Of a DNA stretch of 64,000 nucleotides, positions 9,006 to 17,447 are shown piece by piece (position 1 is the stretch's first letter; each line of letters starts with the position of its first letter). Origin of the DNA: Gordonia gummivorans (GTDB taxonomy: Bacteria > Actinomycetota > Actinomycetes > Mycobacteriales > Mycobacteriaceae); the NCBI RefSeq assembly GCF_022513585.1, contig NZ_JAKWBF010000020.1, positions 38,620-102,619 of the forward strand, read 5' to 3'. The notes below the pieces were generated by a model that worked only from the letters and a program-made list of their open reading frames with translations, searched no databases and was not told the origin of the DNA. The position numbers and the translations under genes were made by a program.

Positions 9006-9956
9006 TTACTCCCCGACGACGTCGCGTGCGCGCCCGACGATCAAGGGGTCGGGTGCACCCACCAGCTCCGTGTTCTTGCCCTCGTAGTCGAACAGACTGA
9101 GCACGTGGCGCATGGCGTTGATCCGCGCGCGCTTCTTGTCGTTGCTCTTGACCACCGTCCACGGCGCGTGGTCGGTGTCGGTGATGGCGAACATCGCCTC
9201 CTTGGCCTCGCTGTAGGAGTTCCACTTGTCCAGGGAGGCGAGATCCATCGGCGACAGTTTCCACTGCCGGACCGGGTCGATCTGCCGGATCGCGAATCGG
9301 GTGCGCTGTTCGAGCGGGGTCACCGAGAACCAGAACTTGACCAGGTTGATCCCGTCGTCGACGAGCATCTTCTCGAAGGCCGGCACCTGCGTCATGAACT
9401 GGTCGTATTGCTCGGGTGTACAGAAACCCATGACCCGCTCGACGCCGGCGCGGTTGTACCAGGATCGGTCGAAGAACACCATCTCGCCGCCGGCCGGAAG
9501 GTGCTGGACGTAGCGCTGGAAATACCACTCGGTGGACTCGCGTGCGCTGGGCTTTTCCAGGGCGACCACACGCGCGCCACGAGGGTTGAGGTGTTCGTTG
9601 AAGCGTTTGATCGTGCCGCCCTTGCCGGCGGCGTCCCGTCCTTCGAAGACGAGCAGGTGCCGCTGGCCGTTCTGCTTGGACCACTTCTGCAGTTTGAGCA
9701 GCTCGATCTGCAGGCGCCGCTTGGTCACCTCGTACTCGCGGCGGCTCATCCGCTCGTCGTACGGGTAGTCCTGCCGCCACGTGTCGACGACGTTGCGCTC
9801 GGGAAGCGTCAGGAGCACGGGGTCGTCGTCGTCATCGTCGTTGACGGTGAATTGCGTCGTGTCGTGGAGGTCGACGAGTTGCTGCAGCGCTTCCCTGCCA
9901 TTGAGCACGCTGAAGTCGGGGCCGATCTGATCCAGGTCGTGTAACTCGGTCACCAC
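9006..9956 (-). CDS. ppk2: Polyphosphate kinase 2
   Basis: 316-aa cytosolic PPK2-family enzyme that transfers phosphate between polyphosphate and nucleotides. Walker A is GRDAAGKGG (about 106-114), followed by TIKRFNEHLNPRGARVVAL. The Walker B/lid region is FFDRSWYNRAGVERVMGFC (Asp about 163). Both are family hallmarks, as is the C-terminal KWNSYSEAKEAMF region. The length fits the single-domain class. GTG codons at 9956 and 9953 are both possible starts. An unusual run of six aspartates lies at about residues 40-45. It is transcribed in the same direction as the secreted protein gene upstream, with a hairpin between them. Confidence 0.95.
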   Translation of the reverse strand: MVTELHDLDQIGPDFSVLNGREALQQLVDLHDTTQFTVNDDDDDDPVLLTLPERNVVDTWRQDYPYDERMSRREYEVTKRRLQIELLKLQKWSKQNGQRHLLVFEGRDAAGKGGTIKRFNEHLNPRGARVVALEKPSARESTEWYFQRYVQHLPAGGEMVFFDRSWYNRAGVERVMGFCTPEQYDQFMTQVPAFEKMLVDDGINLVKFWFSVTPLEQRTRFAIRQIDPVRQWKLSPMDLASLDKWNSYSEAKEAMFAITDTDHAPWTVVKSNDKKRARINAMRHVLSLFDYEGKNTELVGAPDPLIVGRARDVVGE

Positions 9957-9993
9957 TCAACGATAGGTCGAGCCATCGAACGACACATTGCGA

Positions 9994-10033
9994 AGGGGTG
10001 AACTCGGCGGCGTGCGTTACCGAGTTCACCCCT
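9994..10033 (-). terminator. Perfect 14-bp hairpin between the DUF6764-like gene and ppk2
   Basis: AGGGGTGAACTCGG pairs perfectly with CCGAGTTCACCCCT across a 12-nt loop. It lies 8 nt beyond the stop of the upstream gene (minus strand) and before the ppk2 start. No long T-run follows, so it may act as a weak terminator, an mRNA-stabilising structure or an operator. Confidence 0.6.
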
Positions 10034-10040
10034 CACGAGG

Positions 10041-10556
10041 TCAATTGCGGTAGTCGATGGACCCCGCGTGCAGGCACACCTTGCCGGTCGTGGTGTCGGC
10101 GGCGGCCGCGAATCCGCCCGAGCAGGCCGCACCGGCGGGACCGGCGTAGGCCTGGCCGCCCCACCCGCCGATCGCGATGGCGTTGCCGCCCTGACGCGCC
10201 TGCGCCACCGACAGCCCCTTGGGTCCGGTCGTCACGGCGAAGGCGTTGCCGCCCGTGTTGGCACCGGCGAGGGCCGACGACCCGGGTTGCAGGTTCAGTG
10301 CCCGCGCATGACCTCGGTTGGCCGCCACGGCGACGGCGGTGCCGCCCGAACTACGCTCCTCGGCACTTGCCGCCGACCCAGGTCCGGCCTTCGCGCCGCA
10401 CCCGCTCGTGCCGTGGACCCGCTCGACCTGCTGCCCGTTCGCCGCATTACAGGTGGCCGCTCCAGCCTGTCCGCCACTGATCCCGGCCAGCCACATCAGA
10501 CCGGCTCCACCGATCACGGCGACGGCGGCTCGGGCTGCAGTCCTGTTGATTCGCAA
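10041..10556 (-). CDS. Secreted small protein, DUF6764-like
   Basis: 171-aa exported protein. The signal peptide runs from the TTG start at 10556 (RINRTAARAAVAVIGGAG) to about GQAGA/ATCN. The mature part is rich in Ala and Gly with four or more Cys. It resembles short secreted proteins of unknown function in Gordonia and Rhodococcus; the family name is from memory. TTG 10556 is chosen because GGAG lies 9-10 nt upstream and the signal peptide begins there; the frame stays open to 10688, but that Arg/Pro-rich part is unlikely to be translated. Confidence 0.65.
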   Translation of the reverse strand: MRINRTAARAAVAVIGGAGLMWLAGISGGQAGAATCNAANGQQVERVHGTSGCGAKAGPGSAASAEERSSGGTAVAVAANRGHARALNLQPGSSALAGANTGGNAFAVTTGPKGLSVAQARQGGNAIAIGGWGGQAYAGPAGAACSGGFAAAADTTTGKVCLHAGSIDYRN

Positions 10557-10722
10557 TTTATTTGGCTCCAATGCGGGGGTCGGGGGTTTTGCGGTTGGAC
10601 GCCAGGGTACCTGTCGATGCCGCCCGAACAAGACCCGACGGCGCAGCAGCCTAGTCACGGATCCGCAACGCCGCGCCACACCCGTCACCCGGGTCCCGTC
10701 GTGGCCGTTCCGCGGCGAGAAG

Positions 10723-11163
10723 TCAGTCGGCCGCGCGTCGCTGAGCTTCGGCGGTCAGTCCCTTCTTGGCGGTGTCGACGGCCATCTTCTGCGCCCGCTT
10801 CACGATCAGACCGGGCAGCTTGATCTTCAGATCCACTTCGAGGATGAATTCCACGTGCGCACCGTCGCCGTTCTCGGTGACGGTGTACTTGCCGTGCTGC
10901 TGACTCAGCTGATTCGACTCGATGAGGTGCCACTCGCAGGTGGTGTCGGTCCATTCGTAGTTGCAGCGCTGCTCGTCGGAGATCCCGGCAGCGGTGACCA
11001 CCATCCGGACGGTGTCCGGGGTGCCGTCCTCATGCTCGGTGAGGATCTCCGCTTCCCGATGCGGCCCGGACCAGTCCGGGAGGGACTCGATGTCCATCAG
11101 AACTTCCATGACCACCGACGGGGGTGCGGCGACGTCGAATTCGATTTTCGCGGAGACAGCCAT
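10723..11163 (-). CDS. SRPBCC (START-like) family protein
   Basis: 146-aa protein of the polyketide cyclase/START-like helix-grip fold. It opens with KIEFDVAAPPSVVMEVLMDIESLPDWSG, the typical membrane- or ligand-associated SRPBCC entry with its conserved Trp, and ends in a long amphipathic helix. Such proteins bind hydrophobic ligands; no enzymatic role can be named. A second member lies at 46955. It follows the DUF4166-like gene on the same strand, with 54 bp between them. Confidence 0.85.
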   Translation of the reverse strand: MAVSAKIEFDVAAPPSVVMEVLMDIESLPDWSGPHREAEILTEHEDGTPDTVRMVVTAAGISDEQRCNYEWTDTTCEWHLIESNQLSQQHGKYTVTENGDGAHVEFILEVDLKIKLPGLIVKRAQKMAVDTAKKGLTAEAQRRAAD

Positions 11164-11217
11164 GAGGTGAACCTACCTCGGCGCCGTCGAGCGGTTGCAG
11201 GGAACCACCGCGTCGAC

Positions 11218-11898
11218 TCAAGTATCGCGATCGACGAGGCGTTCGGTCCATGCCTCGTCGGGGATCTCCTGGAGTGAGCAGAGTTGGTCGCTCGCGGTGA
11301 ACCATCCACGGAGATGGAAGATCTCGCCGAACATCGGCGCGCGCACGGTGGCGTCGCACCGGAACCGGTCGTTGCGCTCGTCCCAACCCTCCATGTACTT
11401 CATCCGGGCGTCGAACAGGCGGCGCATGCCCAGCTTTGGCCCCTTGCCGAGCCAGTGCAGCGGGCCGCTCTCCAACAGGAGATCGCCCCGGGAGTTCACC
11501 GACACCTCAAGATCGGTCAGCAGTTCGGGTCCGTCGCCGAAGTGATCGCGGATGACGCCATTCTTGGCGAACACCTTGACCGAGTTGAATCGGTGCGGTC
11601 CGGACGAGTAGTCGAACGTCCGCAGGATCGCCAGACTCTCACGCTTCAGTTCGTCCTGGTAGCAGTAGTGCGACTCGCAGAACGGCACCATCCGGCTCGA
11701 CCGACGCGGTAGCGCTGCTCGATTTCCGTAGTGGCGCAACAGCGGCGACGGCACCGCCGAACTCACGTAGATCGATTCCATGATTCCGGTGGCCATCAGC
11801 GCTACCCCGGATGTCGAGTCGATGCTGTACCGCCACGCCAGGTTCGGGTGCAAGCGGTCGAAGTCAGACCCCAGTGCCTGCATGAACACCGGCGTCAT
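11218..11898 (-). CDS. DUF4166-like protein
   Basis: 226-aa soluble protein. The N-terminal ALGSDFDRLHPNLAWRY and C-terminal MFGEIFHLRGWF stretches fit the DUF4166 pattern (LG..F..L.P at the start, G...YRG.F at the end), a family of unknown function often close to lipid or steroid genes. No signal peptide or TM is seen. ATG 11898 is the only sensible start. The 190 bp upstream hold no gene that I can support. Confidence 0.65.
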   Translation of the reverse strand: MTPVFMQALGSDFDRLHPNLAWRYSIDSTSGVALMATGIMESIYVSSAVPSPLLRHYGNRAALPRRSSRMVPFCESHYCYQDELKRESLAILRTFDYSSGPHRFNSVKVFAKNGVIRDHFGDGPELLTDLEVSVNSRGDLLLESGPLHWLGKGPKLGMRRLFDARMKYMEGWDERNDRFRCDATVRAPMFGEIFHLRGWFTASDQLCSLQEIPDEAWTERLVDRDT

Positions 11899-12088
11899 CT
11901 CTCACACTCCCCAACCGTTCGGGCGGGCCACTTGCCCGCACAAGCACCATCGAAGCAACGCCGACCCCCGACGGGCGCCTCACTTGAGGGAAGAACCTAC
12001 TACGACCGGCACGACAGTTGAACACAGAAGCATGAATCGACCTGCACAAATGCAGGTTCGTGAACGAAATCCGCTGGGGCGGACGCCA

Positions 12089-12694
12089 TCAGGCGGTGGC
12101 GACGCTTTGGGTCAGCAGTGCCAGTTCGCGAATGACGTTGTCGAGGGGTTCGACGCTGCGCTGCGTCTGACAGAGGCCGACCGCCCCCTCGATGGCCGCG
12201 ACGATGAGGTTCGCGAGCGAGCCCGCCCGGTCCACGTCAACCCCCTCGACGACGAGCCGCGATGCCACCAGCTTGGTCCACTGTGTGAGGACTTCCTCGG
12301 CCACGTCGGCGACCTGAGGTTCGGTGCGGCGGGCCAGGCCTCCGGCGAGCACCGGGCAACCGAATTGGTAGTCGCTGTTGATGAGCATGCGCCGCCACAC
12401 GTCGCCGATGTCGGTGACCGCGTCGGCGGCGGTATGCGAGCGCAGGGTCCCGAGTCGGTCGGCGATGAAGTCGCCTGCGTAACGCACGGCTTCCGTCATG
12501 AGCTGGGTCTTGCCGCCCGGAAAGTGGTGGTAGATCGAACCGCGCGGCGCCGAACTGGCGGCGATGACGTCGCCGATGGATGTTGCCGCCACCCCGTCGC
12601 GGCCGATCAGATCGGCGGCGTGGATCACCATCCGTTCGCGCGGTCCGCGCGCCTCGGAGCCCTGCGTCACCGACGCAGCGGAATGTGACGCCAT
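12089..12694 (-). CDS. TetR-family regulator (LmrA/YxaF type)
   Basis: 201-aa repressor. The HTH covers about residues 22-66 (RMVIHAADLIGRDGVAATSIGDVI, then SSAPRGSIYHHFPGGK), a pattern typical of the LmrA/YxaF branch. The C-terminal part has the conserved FGCPVLAGGLA segment of that branch. ATG 12694 follows AGGAGA by 7 nt; upstream codons in frame are in the divergent promoter. It is divergent from the thioesterase gene at 12753, with a palindrome in the 58-bp gap, so it probably represses both genes. Confidence 0.9.
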   Translation of the reverse strand: MASHSAASVTQGSEARGPRERMVIHAADLIGRDGVAATSIGDVIAASSAPRGSIYHHFPGGKTQLMTEAVRYAGDFIADRLGTLRSHTAADAVTDIGDVWRRMLINSDYQFGCPVLAGGLARRTEPQVADVAEEVLTQWTKLVASRLVVEGVDVDRAGSLANLIVAAIEGAVGLCQTQRSVEPLDNVIRELALLTQSVATA

Positions 12695-12732
12695 ACCGTC
12701 TCTCCTATGTAGGTCTTCATAATCGGCCGTCT

Positions 12733-12750
12733 CTATGCAAGCATACATAG
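12733..12750. promoter_or_regulatory. Putative TetR operator in the TetR/thioesterase divergon
   Basis: CTATGCAAGCATACATAG contains TATGC-AA-GCATA. A distal copy of the outer half-site (CTATGTA, 12705-12711) forms an inverted pair with TACATAG. It ends two bases before the thioesterase ATG and so would overlap its ribosome-binding region. Function is inferred from symmetry and position. Confidence 0.55.
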
Positions 12751-12752
12751 TC

Positions 12753-13214
12753 ATGACCACAGCTGAGACCAGAAACGACCCGCTGCAACTGTCCGGACTC
12801 GAGTTACTCCGGGCGTGGCGCGACAACCCGCATCGCGACGATCACCCGAGCATCGGACGCCTGCTCGGTATGCGGCCGGTGCGCATCGACGAGGGCGACG
12901 TGAGTTTTGCGGTCACACCCAAACCCGACTTCGCCAACCCGCTCGGAACCGTGCATGGCGGCGTCTGCGCGACCCTGCTCGATTCGGTCATGGGCTGCGC
13001 GGTGCACACCACTCTCCCGGCCGGGGTCGGCTACACGACCCTGGAACTCAAGATCAACTACATCCGGTCGGTCGCCGTCGACGCCGGCGAACTGACCGCG
13101 GTCGGCACGGTGATCCACGCCGGCCGCAAGACCGCCACGGCGGAGGGCAAGGTGTTCTCCGACGACGGCAAGCTCGTCGCGCACGGCACGACGACGTGCA
13201 TCGTCTTCCGCTGA
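12753..13214 (+). CDS. PaaI-family hotdog thioesterase
   Basis: 153-aa hotdog-fold acyl-CoA thioesterase. The core motif is NPLGTVHGGVCATLLDSVMG, in which HGG and the following Asp region form the active site of PaaI-type enzymes; LELKINYIR is the matching beta strand. Enzymes of this family hydrolyse short aryl- or acyl-CoA esters. ATG 12753 is preferred to the upstream in-frame start at 12735, which lies inside the operator. It is divergent from, and likely controlled by, the TetR gene at 12694. Confidence 0.9.
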   Translation: MTTAETRNDPLQLSGLELLRAWRDNPHRDDHPSIGRLLGMRPVRIDEGDVSFAVTPKPDFANPLGTVHGGVCATLLDSVMGCAVHTTLPAGVGYTTLELKINYIRSVAVDAGELTAVGTVIHAGRKTATAEGKVFSDDGKLVAHGTTTCIVFR

Positions 13215-13217
13215 GCG

Positions 13218-14042
13218 TCAGTCGGCGGGAGCGGAACGCTGCGGCGGGAAGAATCGCCGCATCGCGCCGATCCCGACGGCACCCACGACGATCAAGGTGA
13301 CGCCGAGGGTCGTCGACGTCGAATCGGTGACCAACCCGATGATCCCCACGATCAGGACGAACACCGGCACCCAGTCGAACAGACGCGCCAGCGAAGCCGG
13401 TGGATCGGTCTCGATGCCCTGTTTCGCCAGCGCACGATTGGGGCCGTAGTCGGGGTAGAACTCGGTGAAGGCGATCGCGAACACGGTGGCTCCGATCTGC
13501 ACGATCCACCCGGTCCAGAAGTTCCCCGAGTCGTCGAGCACCGCGTCACCGATCGCGCCGGCGATCGCGGAAACAGCGAACGCCGCAACCCACGCCCAGG
13601 TGATCACGTAGTTGGTCCGGATGAACAGCGGCTGCTCCCAGAACTCCGAATCCACTTGTTCGCGTGCGTATTCCAGCGTGAACGGGCGTCGGATCACGAT
13701 CGATCCCAACGCGAAGCAGACCAGCGCGACGTTGGCGATCTCGCCGCCCCACAGCTCCAGCCACTCGATGGTCCCCGTCGACGCGAACAACCCGATGGTG
13801 GCGAGCACCGCGAAGAACGCGGTGTCGAACCACTCGAGGAGTTTGATGGTGTTTCCGAGCCGCCAGTTGGCGAACACCACGAGAATCGCCAGACCGAGCG
13901 CCGCCGAGACAGCTTCCTCGTACCGGCCCGGGCCGGTGAACACCGACATGACGATCCATGGCGCCAGTCCGGCCAGCGGCGAGTTGAGGAAGGCACGGAC
14001 CAACGAGGTGACGTGGCGACCTGCGCCGGTGTCTGCGCTCAT
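13218..14042 (-). CDS. Polytopic membrane protein of unknown function
   Basis: 274-aa protein with about seven hydrophobic segments (for example residues 25-38, 48-62, 74-90, 105-118, 148-170, 180-200, 228-262). No transporter motif is recognised. Starts at ATG 14042 and converges on the thioesterase with three bases between stops. Proteins of similar composition in Rhodococcus and Gordonia are annotated only as hypothetical membrane proteins. Confidence 0.65.
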   Translation of the reverse strand: MSADTGAGRHVTSLVRAFLNSPLAGLAPWIVMSVFTGPGRYEEAVSAALGLAILVVFANWRLGNTIKLLEWFDTAFFAVLATIGLFASTGTIEWLELWGGEIANVALVCFALGSIVIRRPFTLEYAREQVDSEFWEQPLFIRTNYVITWAWVAAFAVSAIAGAIGDAVLDDSGNFWTGWIVQIGATVFAIAFTEFYPDYGPNRALAKQGIETDPPASLARLFDWVPVFVLIVGIIGLVTDSTSTTLGVTLIVVGAVGIGAMRRFFPPQRSAPAD

Positions 14043-14070
14043 GGTCGCAGCCTAGTGGTGTGTCCCGTCC

Positions 14071-15642
14071 TCAAAGGAGGTTCTCGACGAGTGTCATGGC
14101 CAAGCGTGCTTCTACCGCCGAGACCGGTGGTGGGATGGTCTCGGTGAGTTGGTATGCGGCCGACGGTGGCGGGTCGGGTTCGGTGTGGTGGATTCGGCCG
14201 CGCGCCTTCTCGAGTTGTTGGTCGAACAGTGCCCGGATGTCGGGGCGCCGGTTCACGCGCGCCGGATTGGGTGGCGCCCCGGGTCGGTGGTTACGCCGCC
14301 ACCAGGTGCGTCCGACCAACTCGCCGCTGCGATACACCCCGGTGGTGTAATCCCCGAGCCGATCACTGACCATCCGATTGTGCTTCGGACACGCAGGTGC
14401 GAGGTCGACGATGTCGGTGCGCCCACCCTCGGCCCAATCACGGTGCGCATGATGCATTTCCACGTGCGTGGCCGGCTGATCACAGCCCGGCGCCGAACAC
14501 ACCTCCCCGTCCTCACGGGCAAACGACATCAACCGCTGCGCCAGGGTCGCGCACCGCTTGGACCGGCCCTCATACAGGGCCAGGGGAATGCTGTCGGCGA
14601 ACACCGCCAAATACTGGTCGGCCTCGGCCGCCAACCGCACCACATCGGCCATCGGCACCAACGACCCGGTCGCCGTCGTACCGAACCCGGCCTTGGCGAC
14701 CAGATCCTCGAGGTGCACCTTGATGATCACCTGCACCGGCAACCCGCGATGGGTCTTGCCCAACAGGCCGTCGGTGAACACCGCTTTCAGCAACGCCGAA
14801 AGCGCATCATGGTTGCGTTGAGCCTGCGACCGGCCATCACGGGCGGCGGCCGCTTTCAACTGGTCGGGGTCGGCGTCGTCCTCGGCACCACTGGGCGAGT
14901 CGGGATCGGTCGGGTTGTTGAGGCCGGGTTTGGCCCACACCGCCAACAGCATGTCCACCAGCGCCCGGGTTTCCGGGTCGAGGTGCGCGGTCAGTTTCGA
15001 CATCTGTTGCGCGTTCTGCCGATTCAGCCACAGATTGCGTTGCCGTTTACGATCGGCGTCATCGGACAGTTCCCCATCCGGATCCAGATGCGCCAGCAGG
15101 CGCTGCCCCAACGCGTTGATCTCGTCCGGCGTGTGTTCGGCAGCCAACCCCGACAGCGTCGCTTCCGCGGCGACCTGCTTGTCGTGGGACACCTTGTGCG
15201 GGATGGCATCCAACATCTCCGCGGTCTTGCGTACATGGCCGGGCCCCACAAGCCCATCGGCGAACGCGGCCGACAGCGTCGGATACCTCGGCTCCCTCAA
15301 CTGCCCATCAAATTCCCGGAAGCGGCCGGTCGCGGCCATCTGATCTTTGCGTCGCGCCGGGTCCGACACCCGCAACTCGACATTCAGGAAGTTGGTGAGA
15401 CTACGAAACCCCATCGCACGGGGCACATTCCGATCCGACAGCTCCAGCACCTGCCGATTACCTTGAAACGTCATCCGATTGATCGCACGCTCCTGAGCCT
15501 GCGCGACAGCCACCAACTCGGCATCCGAACACCGCGTCAGATCCGCGGCCGCCAACCGATCCAGCAACCCGTCGATCTCGGTGAGCAGACCAGGAACCTC
15601 CGACAACGACGACTCCGCCGCTTGGCCGATCTGCTGATCCAT
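14071..15642 (-). CDS. DUF222 / HNH endonuclease domain protein (13E12 type)
   Basis: 523-aa protein. The N-terminal DUF222 domain (about residues 10-330) is followed by an HNH nuclease domain near residue 390-440, with zinc-type Cys in EVCSAPGCDQP, then HVEMHHAHRDWAEGGRTDIVDLAPACPKHNR, where HH, N/D and H positions match HNH. The family is repeated in actinobacterial genomes and resembles the M. tuberculosis 13E12 proteins. ATG 15642 is chosen for its GGGGG ribosome-binding site; a GTG at 15675 is in frame but lies inside a LexA-type box. A second member starts at 63653. The biological role (DNA damage response or selfish element) is unsettled. Confidence 0.88.
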   Translation of the reverse strand: MDQQIGQAAESSLSEVPGLLTEIDGLLDRLAAADLTRCSDAELVAVAQAQERAINRMTFQGNRQVLELSDRNVPRAMGFRSLTNFLNVELRVSDPARRKDQMAATGRFREFDGQLREPRYPTLSAAFADGLVGPGHVRKTAEMLDAIPHKVSHDKQVAAEATLSGLAAEHTPDEINALGQRLLAHLDPDGELSDDADRKRQRNLWLNRQNAQQMSKLTAHLDPETRALVDMLLAVWAKPGLNNPTDPDSPSGAEDDADPDQLKAAAARDGRSQAQRNHDALSALLKAVFTDGLLGKTHRGLPVQVIIKVHLEDLVAKAGFGTTATGSLVPMADVVRLAAEADQYLAVFADSIPLALYEGRSKRCATLAQRLMSFAREDGEVCSAPGCDQPATHVEMHHAHRDWAEGGRTDIVDLAPACPKHNRMVSDRLGDYTTGVYRSGELVGRTWWRRNHRPGAPPNPARVNRRPDIRALFDQQLEKARGRIHHTEPDPPPSAAYQLTETIPPPVSAVEARLAMTLVENLL

Positions 15643-15665
15643 GCTCACCCCCGAATCCGGATCAC

Positions 15666-15681
15666 TCGAACTCACGTTCGA
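15666..15681 (-). promoter_or_regulatory. LexA (SOS) box upstream of the DUF222/HNH gene
   Basis: TCGAACTCACGTTCGA is a perfect match to the mycobacterial SOS consensus TCGAAC-N4-GTTCGA. It lies 24 bp before the chosen ATG. LexA boxes are known upstream of several 13E12 genes in mycobacteria, so DNA-damage induction is likely. Confidence 0.8.
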
Positions 15682-15737
15682 GAGTACATGAAGGCGGTCG
15701 GAGGCGCAACTCCCAGTTCTGAAGCTTTGAAAAGATC

Positions 15738-15751
15738 TGCGCTGCAGCGCA
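15738..15751 (-). terminator. Palindromic terminator of the kinase/phosphatase operon
   Basis: TGCGCTGCAGCGCA is a perfect palindrome 10 nt downstream of the kinase stop (minus strand). On that strand it is followed by GATCTTTTC, giving a short T-rich tail. The stem is compact, so a weak intrinsic terminator is the likely reading. Confidence 0.5.
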
Positions 15752-15761
15752 ATTGATCAAA

Positions 15762-17447
15762 TCAGCGCAGTGGAAGACGGCACCACGGACTGGTCGGATC
15801 CATCACCAGTCGCAGGATTGTCGGCCGCGTCTCGGCGAACGAGGCCTCGGCGGCACGGACCGGATGGTCGTCCCCCTCCGCGACGGTGAATGCGCGCCCC
15901 CATTCGAATCCCGCCGCGTACTCGCGCCAGTCGGGATACACCTGCGCAGCCTTCCGCCCGGCCGCCAGAATGACCTCCCACGCCCGGTACGGATGCAGGA
16001 ACTCCAGATACGTGGAGTAGCGCACAAGGATCACCAGTCTCGAGAGGTCCCATGCAGCAACGCTTCCGGGTGGGACGTCGGGTCGTCCCTGTGCGTAACC
16101 GACGATGCTCAGGCAGGTGTCGAGCACGGCCGGATTGAGCGCCGGAAAGTCGTGCAAGATGCGGTCGCGGCCGAAGCTCCCCCGCGACCGGATGGCGGCC
16201 AGTACCGGATCGTAGTCCGGCGCGTCCAGGCCGAGCATCAGCAGTTCGATTGTGTCCTCGGCAGATTCGCCGTCAATGATGCCCCAGGTGTCGCGCAGCT
16301 GCTTGCGGAGGCTGCGCTTGCCACCGGTCACGAGGAGTTCGTCGACCGGGTCGTCGGTCGACGACAGTGCGAAGTACGCACCGCACGCCAGCCCACGCAG
16401 ATGCTCGGGCGGATGCGGATTGCCGGTCCACGGGATCGGTGGGCCGATCACCGGCGGGATCGGCGCCGGCACGCTCGTCTCCGCAAAGGTGATTGTTTGC
16501 TGCGCAACTGGTCCGGTAATGGTCGACTGCGGCCAAACATCGCGGGACGGATGTGGCGTCGGCGCAGTCGGGCCGGGTGCCGGCGCGACGGCTTCCGTCG
16601 AGCGGCTCGTGAGCGCGGCGACAAGATCGTCCGCGAAGTCGGCACATCGGAGGTAGCGCTGCGACGGCGCTTTTGCCAGTGCACGGGAGAAGACGGCGTC
16701 GAGTTCCACCGGCAGTCCGGCCCGATGGGCGCGCGGCGAGGGAACCGGCGTCGTGAGGTGATGGTGGAGTACTGCAACCAGATTGGGACCCGAGTAGGGT
16801 GGTGCTCCGACGAGCATCTCGAAGATGGTGCACGCCAACTGGTACTGGTCGGCCGCCCCGGTGAGCCTTTCTGCGGCGGCCTGCTCGGGCGCACAGTAGG
16901 CCAGGCTGCCGACAAACGCGCCGGTCGACGTCAACGCCGAACCAGAGTCCTGCGGCTTGGCGATCCCGAAGTCGGCCAGGTAGACCCTGCGTCGTCGGCC
17001 CTGACCGACAAGGATGTTCCCAGGTTTCACGTCGCGGTGCAGCAGACCGTTCTCGTGGGCATGGTCGAGCGCGTCGGCGACGGAGACCGCCACGTCGATC
17101 ACCAGGTCGTCAGGCAGAACCCGGCCAGGCGCATCGGCCGCGAGCGCTGCGACGTCCGAGCCGTCGATGTAGGCCATGGAGATCCACAGCCGCTCGCGAT
17201 GCTCCCCTCGGTCGTACAGCGGAACAATATTGGGGTGCAACAGGGTTGACGCGACGTCGGCTTCGCGACCGAAACGCTCCCGGAACTGTGCGTCGTGCTG
17301 ATACATGGGTGCAAGCACCTTGAGTGCGTCCTGTCGCGGCAAGCGCGGGTGGGTGGCCAGGTACACCTCGCCCATCCCGCCGACACCGAGCCGCCGGACG
17401 ACCCGATATCCGGCGAACTCGTCACCCTCGCCGAGCGTGCCGGTCAT
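15762..17447 (-). CDS. Ser/Thr protein kinase fused to a DUF1266-like domain
   Basis: 561-aa protein. The N-terminal Hanks-type kinase (about residues 12-275) has the GVGGMGEVY glycine loop, Lys43 in ALKVLA, HRDVKPGN (Asp139), DFG (159-161) and APEQ. A Pro/Thr-rich linker (about 285-340) follows. The C-terminal region (about 345-555) holds AWDLSRLVILVR and RAWEVILAAGRKAAQVYPDWREY-like text that fits DUF1266. No TM segment or PASTA repeat is seen, so it is probably cytosolic. Its ATG overlaps the stop of the phosphatase gene upstream (ATGA), implying a kinase/phosphatase pair. Targets are unknown. Confidence 0.9.
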   Translation of the reverse strand: MTGTLGEGDEFAGYRVVRRLGVGGMGEVYLATHPRLPRQDALKVLAPMYQHDAQFRERFGREADVASTLLHPNIVPLYDRGEHRERLWISMAYIDGSDVAALAADAPGRVLPDDLVIDVAVSVADALDHAHENGLLHRDVKPGNILVGQGRRRRVYLADFGIAKPQDSGSALTSTGAFVGSLAYCAPEQAAAERLTGAADQYQLACTIFEMLVGAPPYSGPNLVAVLHHHLTTPVPSPRAHRAGLPVELDAVFSRALAKAPSQRYLRCADFADDLVAALTSRSTEAVAPAPGPTAPTPHPSRDVWPQSTITGPVAQQTITFAETSVPAPIPPVIGPPIPWTGNPHPPEHLRGLACGAYFALSSTDDPVDELLVTGGKRSLRKQLRDTWGIIDGESAEDTIELLMLGLDAPDYDPVLAAIRSRGSFGRDRILHDFPALNPAVLDTCLSIVGYAQGRPDVPPGSVAAWDLSRLVILVRYSTYLEFLHPYRAWEVILAAGRKAAQVYPDWREYAAGFEWGRAFTVAEGDDHPVRAAEASFAETRPTILRLVMDPTSPWCRLPLR

